Positions 11,848 to 12,770 of a stretch of 12,770 nt of DNA are shown piece after piece. This stretch comes from Oscillibacter sp. Lineage in GTDB: Bacteria > Bacillota > Clostridia > Oscillospirales > Oscillospiraceae. The position numbers and the translations under genes are program-made. How positions within the stretch are numbered: the stretch's first letter is position 1; every line of letters begins with the position of its first letter. The notes under the pieces were generated by a model that was given only the letters and a program-made list of their open reading frames with translations, made no database searches and had not been told where the DNA came from. The stretch spans positions 1 through 12,770 of the forward strand of contig DPGF01000077.1 in NCBI GenBank assembly GCA_003522105.1, written 5' to 3'.

Positions 11848-12770
11848 GCGGCGGTACCTTCTTTCAGTTCCTCGTCTACTGCCCGGATGCGCCGCGCAAT
11901 GGCTTCAATGACATGGACGGTGACGCTGTTGCCTGCCTGCTTATAGGCCTGAGCGTCGGACTGGATGGCGAGGATGCGGTCGATCTGCCATTCTTCAAAG
12001 CCTTGGAGTCGCAGACACTCGCGGGGCATGAGGCGGCGGATGCGCCCGCCGTTTTCCACGATCCCTTGGATACAGCTGGTTTCCAATGTATGGGCAATAT
12101 CACGCCCAACGCGCCCGCGGCGGGTGTTGCTACCTGCATAACCGAGATCCACCGTATCGCCGGGTTGAGCCTCCTTGTACCCCTTCTTAGTCGCCTCCTT
12201 GATGAGCAGGACACCGGAGCGCTCGCCTTTACGGTTGGACAGTGTGGTCTGTCCATACCGGGCGGTGAGACAGCGGGCAGCGTCCGTTTGCTTTGGATGC
12301 CCGCTGCAAAGGTCTACCAGCACAGCGTTTTGTGTTTGGTTCCGGTTGATTCCTCTGAAATCGCTGGCGTTCAGCGGAATTGCTGTATCCCGCTTTCCGA
12401 CGATCCCATCTTTCCGGTTAAAGCCCACCAGGTATAATCCGGTTTTCCCACCCATACCGCCAGCCCCGGCTGTCTGAGTACAGGCTACTCCGTCTGCGTC
12501 ATAGACACGGGAGCCTTGCGGCCCTCTGAGGACTTGTACAAGAGCTTTTCCACCTGTGCCGAAGACAGGTAATATTTTCCCGGCGCATCGGGGATCAAGA
12601 TATCCGATAATGAAAAGCCTTCGCCTTGATTGAGGGACTCCAAAATGTTTGCTGTTAAGCACAGACCACTCGACATGATACCCCAGGTCATCCAGTGCGG
12701 AGAGGATGACCGAAAAGGTTTTCCCTTTGTCATGCGATAAAAGTCCGGGAACATTATGAACAGAAATCAA
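11844..12770 (-). CDS. DNA (cytosine-5) methyltransferase, C-terminal part (runs off the right edge)
   Basis: 308 residues visible to the stop. Motif VIII (FGVPQSRRRLFIIGY), motif IX (RRLMPRECLRLQGF) and motif X (QAGNSVTVHVIEAIARRI) are clear. The target-recognition region between VIII and IX holds three related blocks of the form AhTL...: GVACTQTAGAGG, ARCLTARYGQTT and AHTLETSCIQG. The SAM motif I and the catalytic PCQ motif lie outside the window. At the very edge the protein reads SVHNVPGLLSHDKGK, where motif VI normally reads ENV; His replaces the expected catalytic Glu. No restriction endonuclease is adjacent in the window. The stop overlaps the amidoligase ATG. Confidence 0.93.
   Translation of the reverse strand: MISVHNVPGLLSHDKGKTFSVILSALDDLGYHVEWSVLNSKHFGVPQSRRRLFIIGYLDPRCAGKILPVFGTGGKALVQVLRGPQGSRVYDADGVACTQTAGAGGMGGKTGLYLVGFNRKDGIVGKRDTAIPLNASDFRGINRNQTQNAVLVDLCSGHPKQTDAARCLTARYGQTTLSNRKGERSGVLLIKEATKKGYKEAQPGDTVDLGYAGSNTRRGRVGRDIAHTLETSCIQGIVENGGRIRRLMPRECLRLQGFEEWQIDRILAIQSDAQAYKQAGNSVTVHVIEAIARRIRAVDEELKEGTAA

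Noticed and set aside
10918..11946. Plus-strand open frame of 342 codons
   Set aside because: Antisense to the amidoligase and cytosine methylase genes; no ribosome site or domain.
1..12770. CRISPR array, tRNA, rRNA, insertion sequence or att site
   Set aside because: No regularly spaced direct repeats, cloverleaf-like sequence, rRNA segment, transposase or integrase motif was seen on either strand.

Overview
The window is a GC-rich, gene-dense stretch with the look of a Gram-positive Clostridia (Oscillospiraceae/Lachnospiraceae-type gut Firmicute) chromosome. Almost every gene lies on the minus strand, in tightly packed or overlapping order. The gene set (VirD4-type coupling protein, PcfB/DUF3801, MobP-like relaxase, MobC-like accessory protein, DNA methylases and many short hypothetical proteins) indicates the mobilization and accessory part of an integrative conjugative element of the broad Tn1549/CTn class. 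This assignment comes from protein-family recognition, not a database search. No integrase, transposase, tRNA, rRNA or CRISPR array is visible, and both window ends cut through genes (VirD4 at the left, a cytosine methyltransferase at the right).

Transfer block, 1-3800. In minus-strand reading order: a roughly 350-base intergenic region holding at least seven inverted repeats (candidate oriT), mobC, the relaxase, pcfB, a strong intrinsic terminator and the start of virD4. The relaxase gene changes base composition sharply near position 2880. The VirD4 P-loop carries an Ala where Gly is expected.

Accessory block A, 3800-7460, minus strand. In reading order: a PP-loop (PAPS-reductase-like) ATPase with Cys clusters, a repeat protein of the left-handed beta-helix type, a two-domain protein ending in a nucleoside-deoxyribosyltransferase-like domain, a conserved element protein of unknown function, and a beta-class DNA methyltransferase. 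Several stops overlap or abut the next Shine-Dalgarno/start.

Centre, 7490-7880. A lone plus-strand HU-family gene has a near-consensus promoter (TTGTCA-17-TATAAT) and its own 12-bp-stem terminator.

Accessory block B, 7887-9769, minus strand: a short unknown gene, a terminator-like hairpin, a DUF3846-like gene and a full-length metK. Position 9915 begins a divergent plus-strand small membrane protein with its own promoter.

Accessory block C, 10126-12770, minus strand: a C5 cytosine methyltransferase (truncated by the window), an amidoligase-like enzyme, an 85-residue unknown protein and a gamma-glutamylcyclotransferase-like enzyme, each joined by overlap or a 1-base gap.

Working picture (inference): besides transfer, the element carries two DNA methyltransferases with no visible restriction partner plus its own SAM synthetase. 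It also has a candidate peptide or amine ligation module in which amidoligase makes, and cyclotransferase trims, gamma-glutamyl-type amide bonds. That module is the best candidate here for an uncharacterised system.
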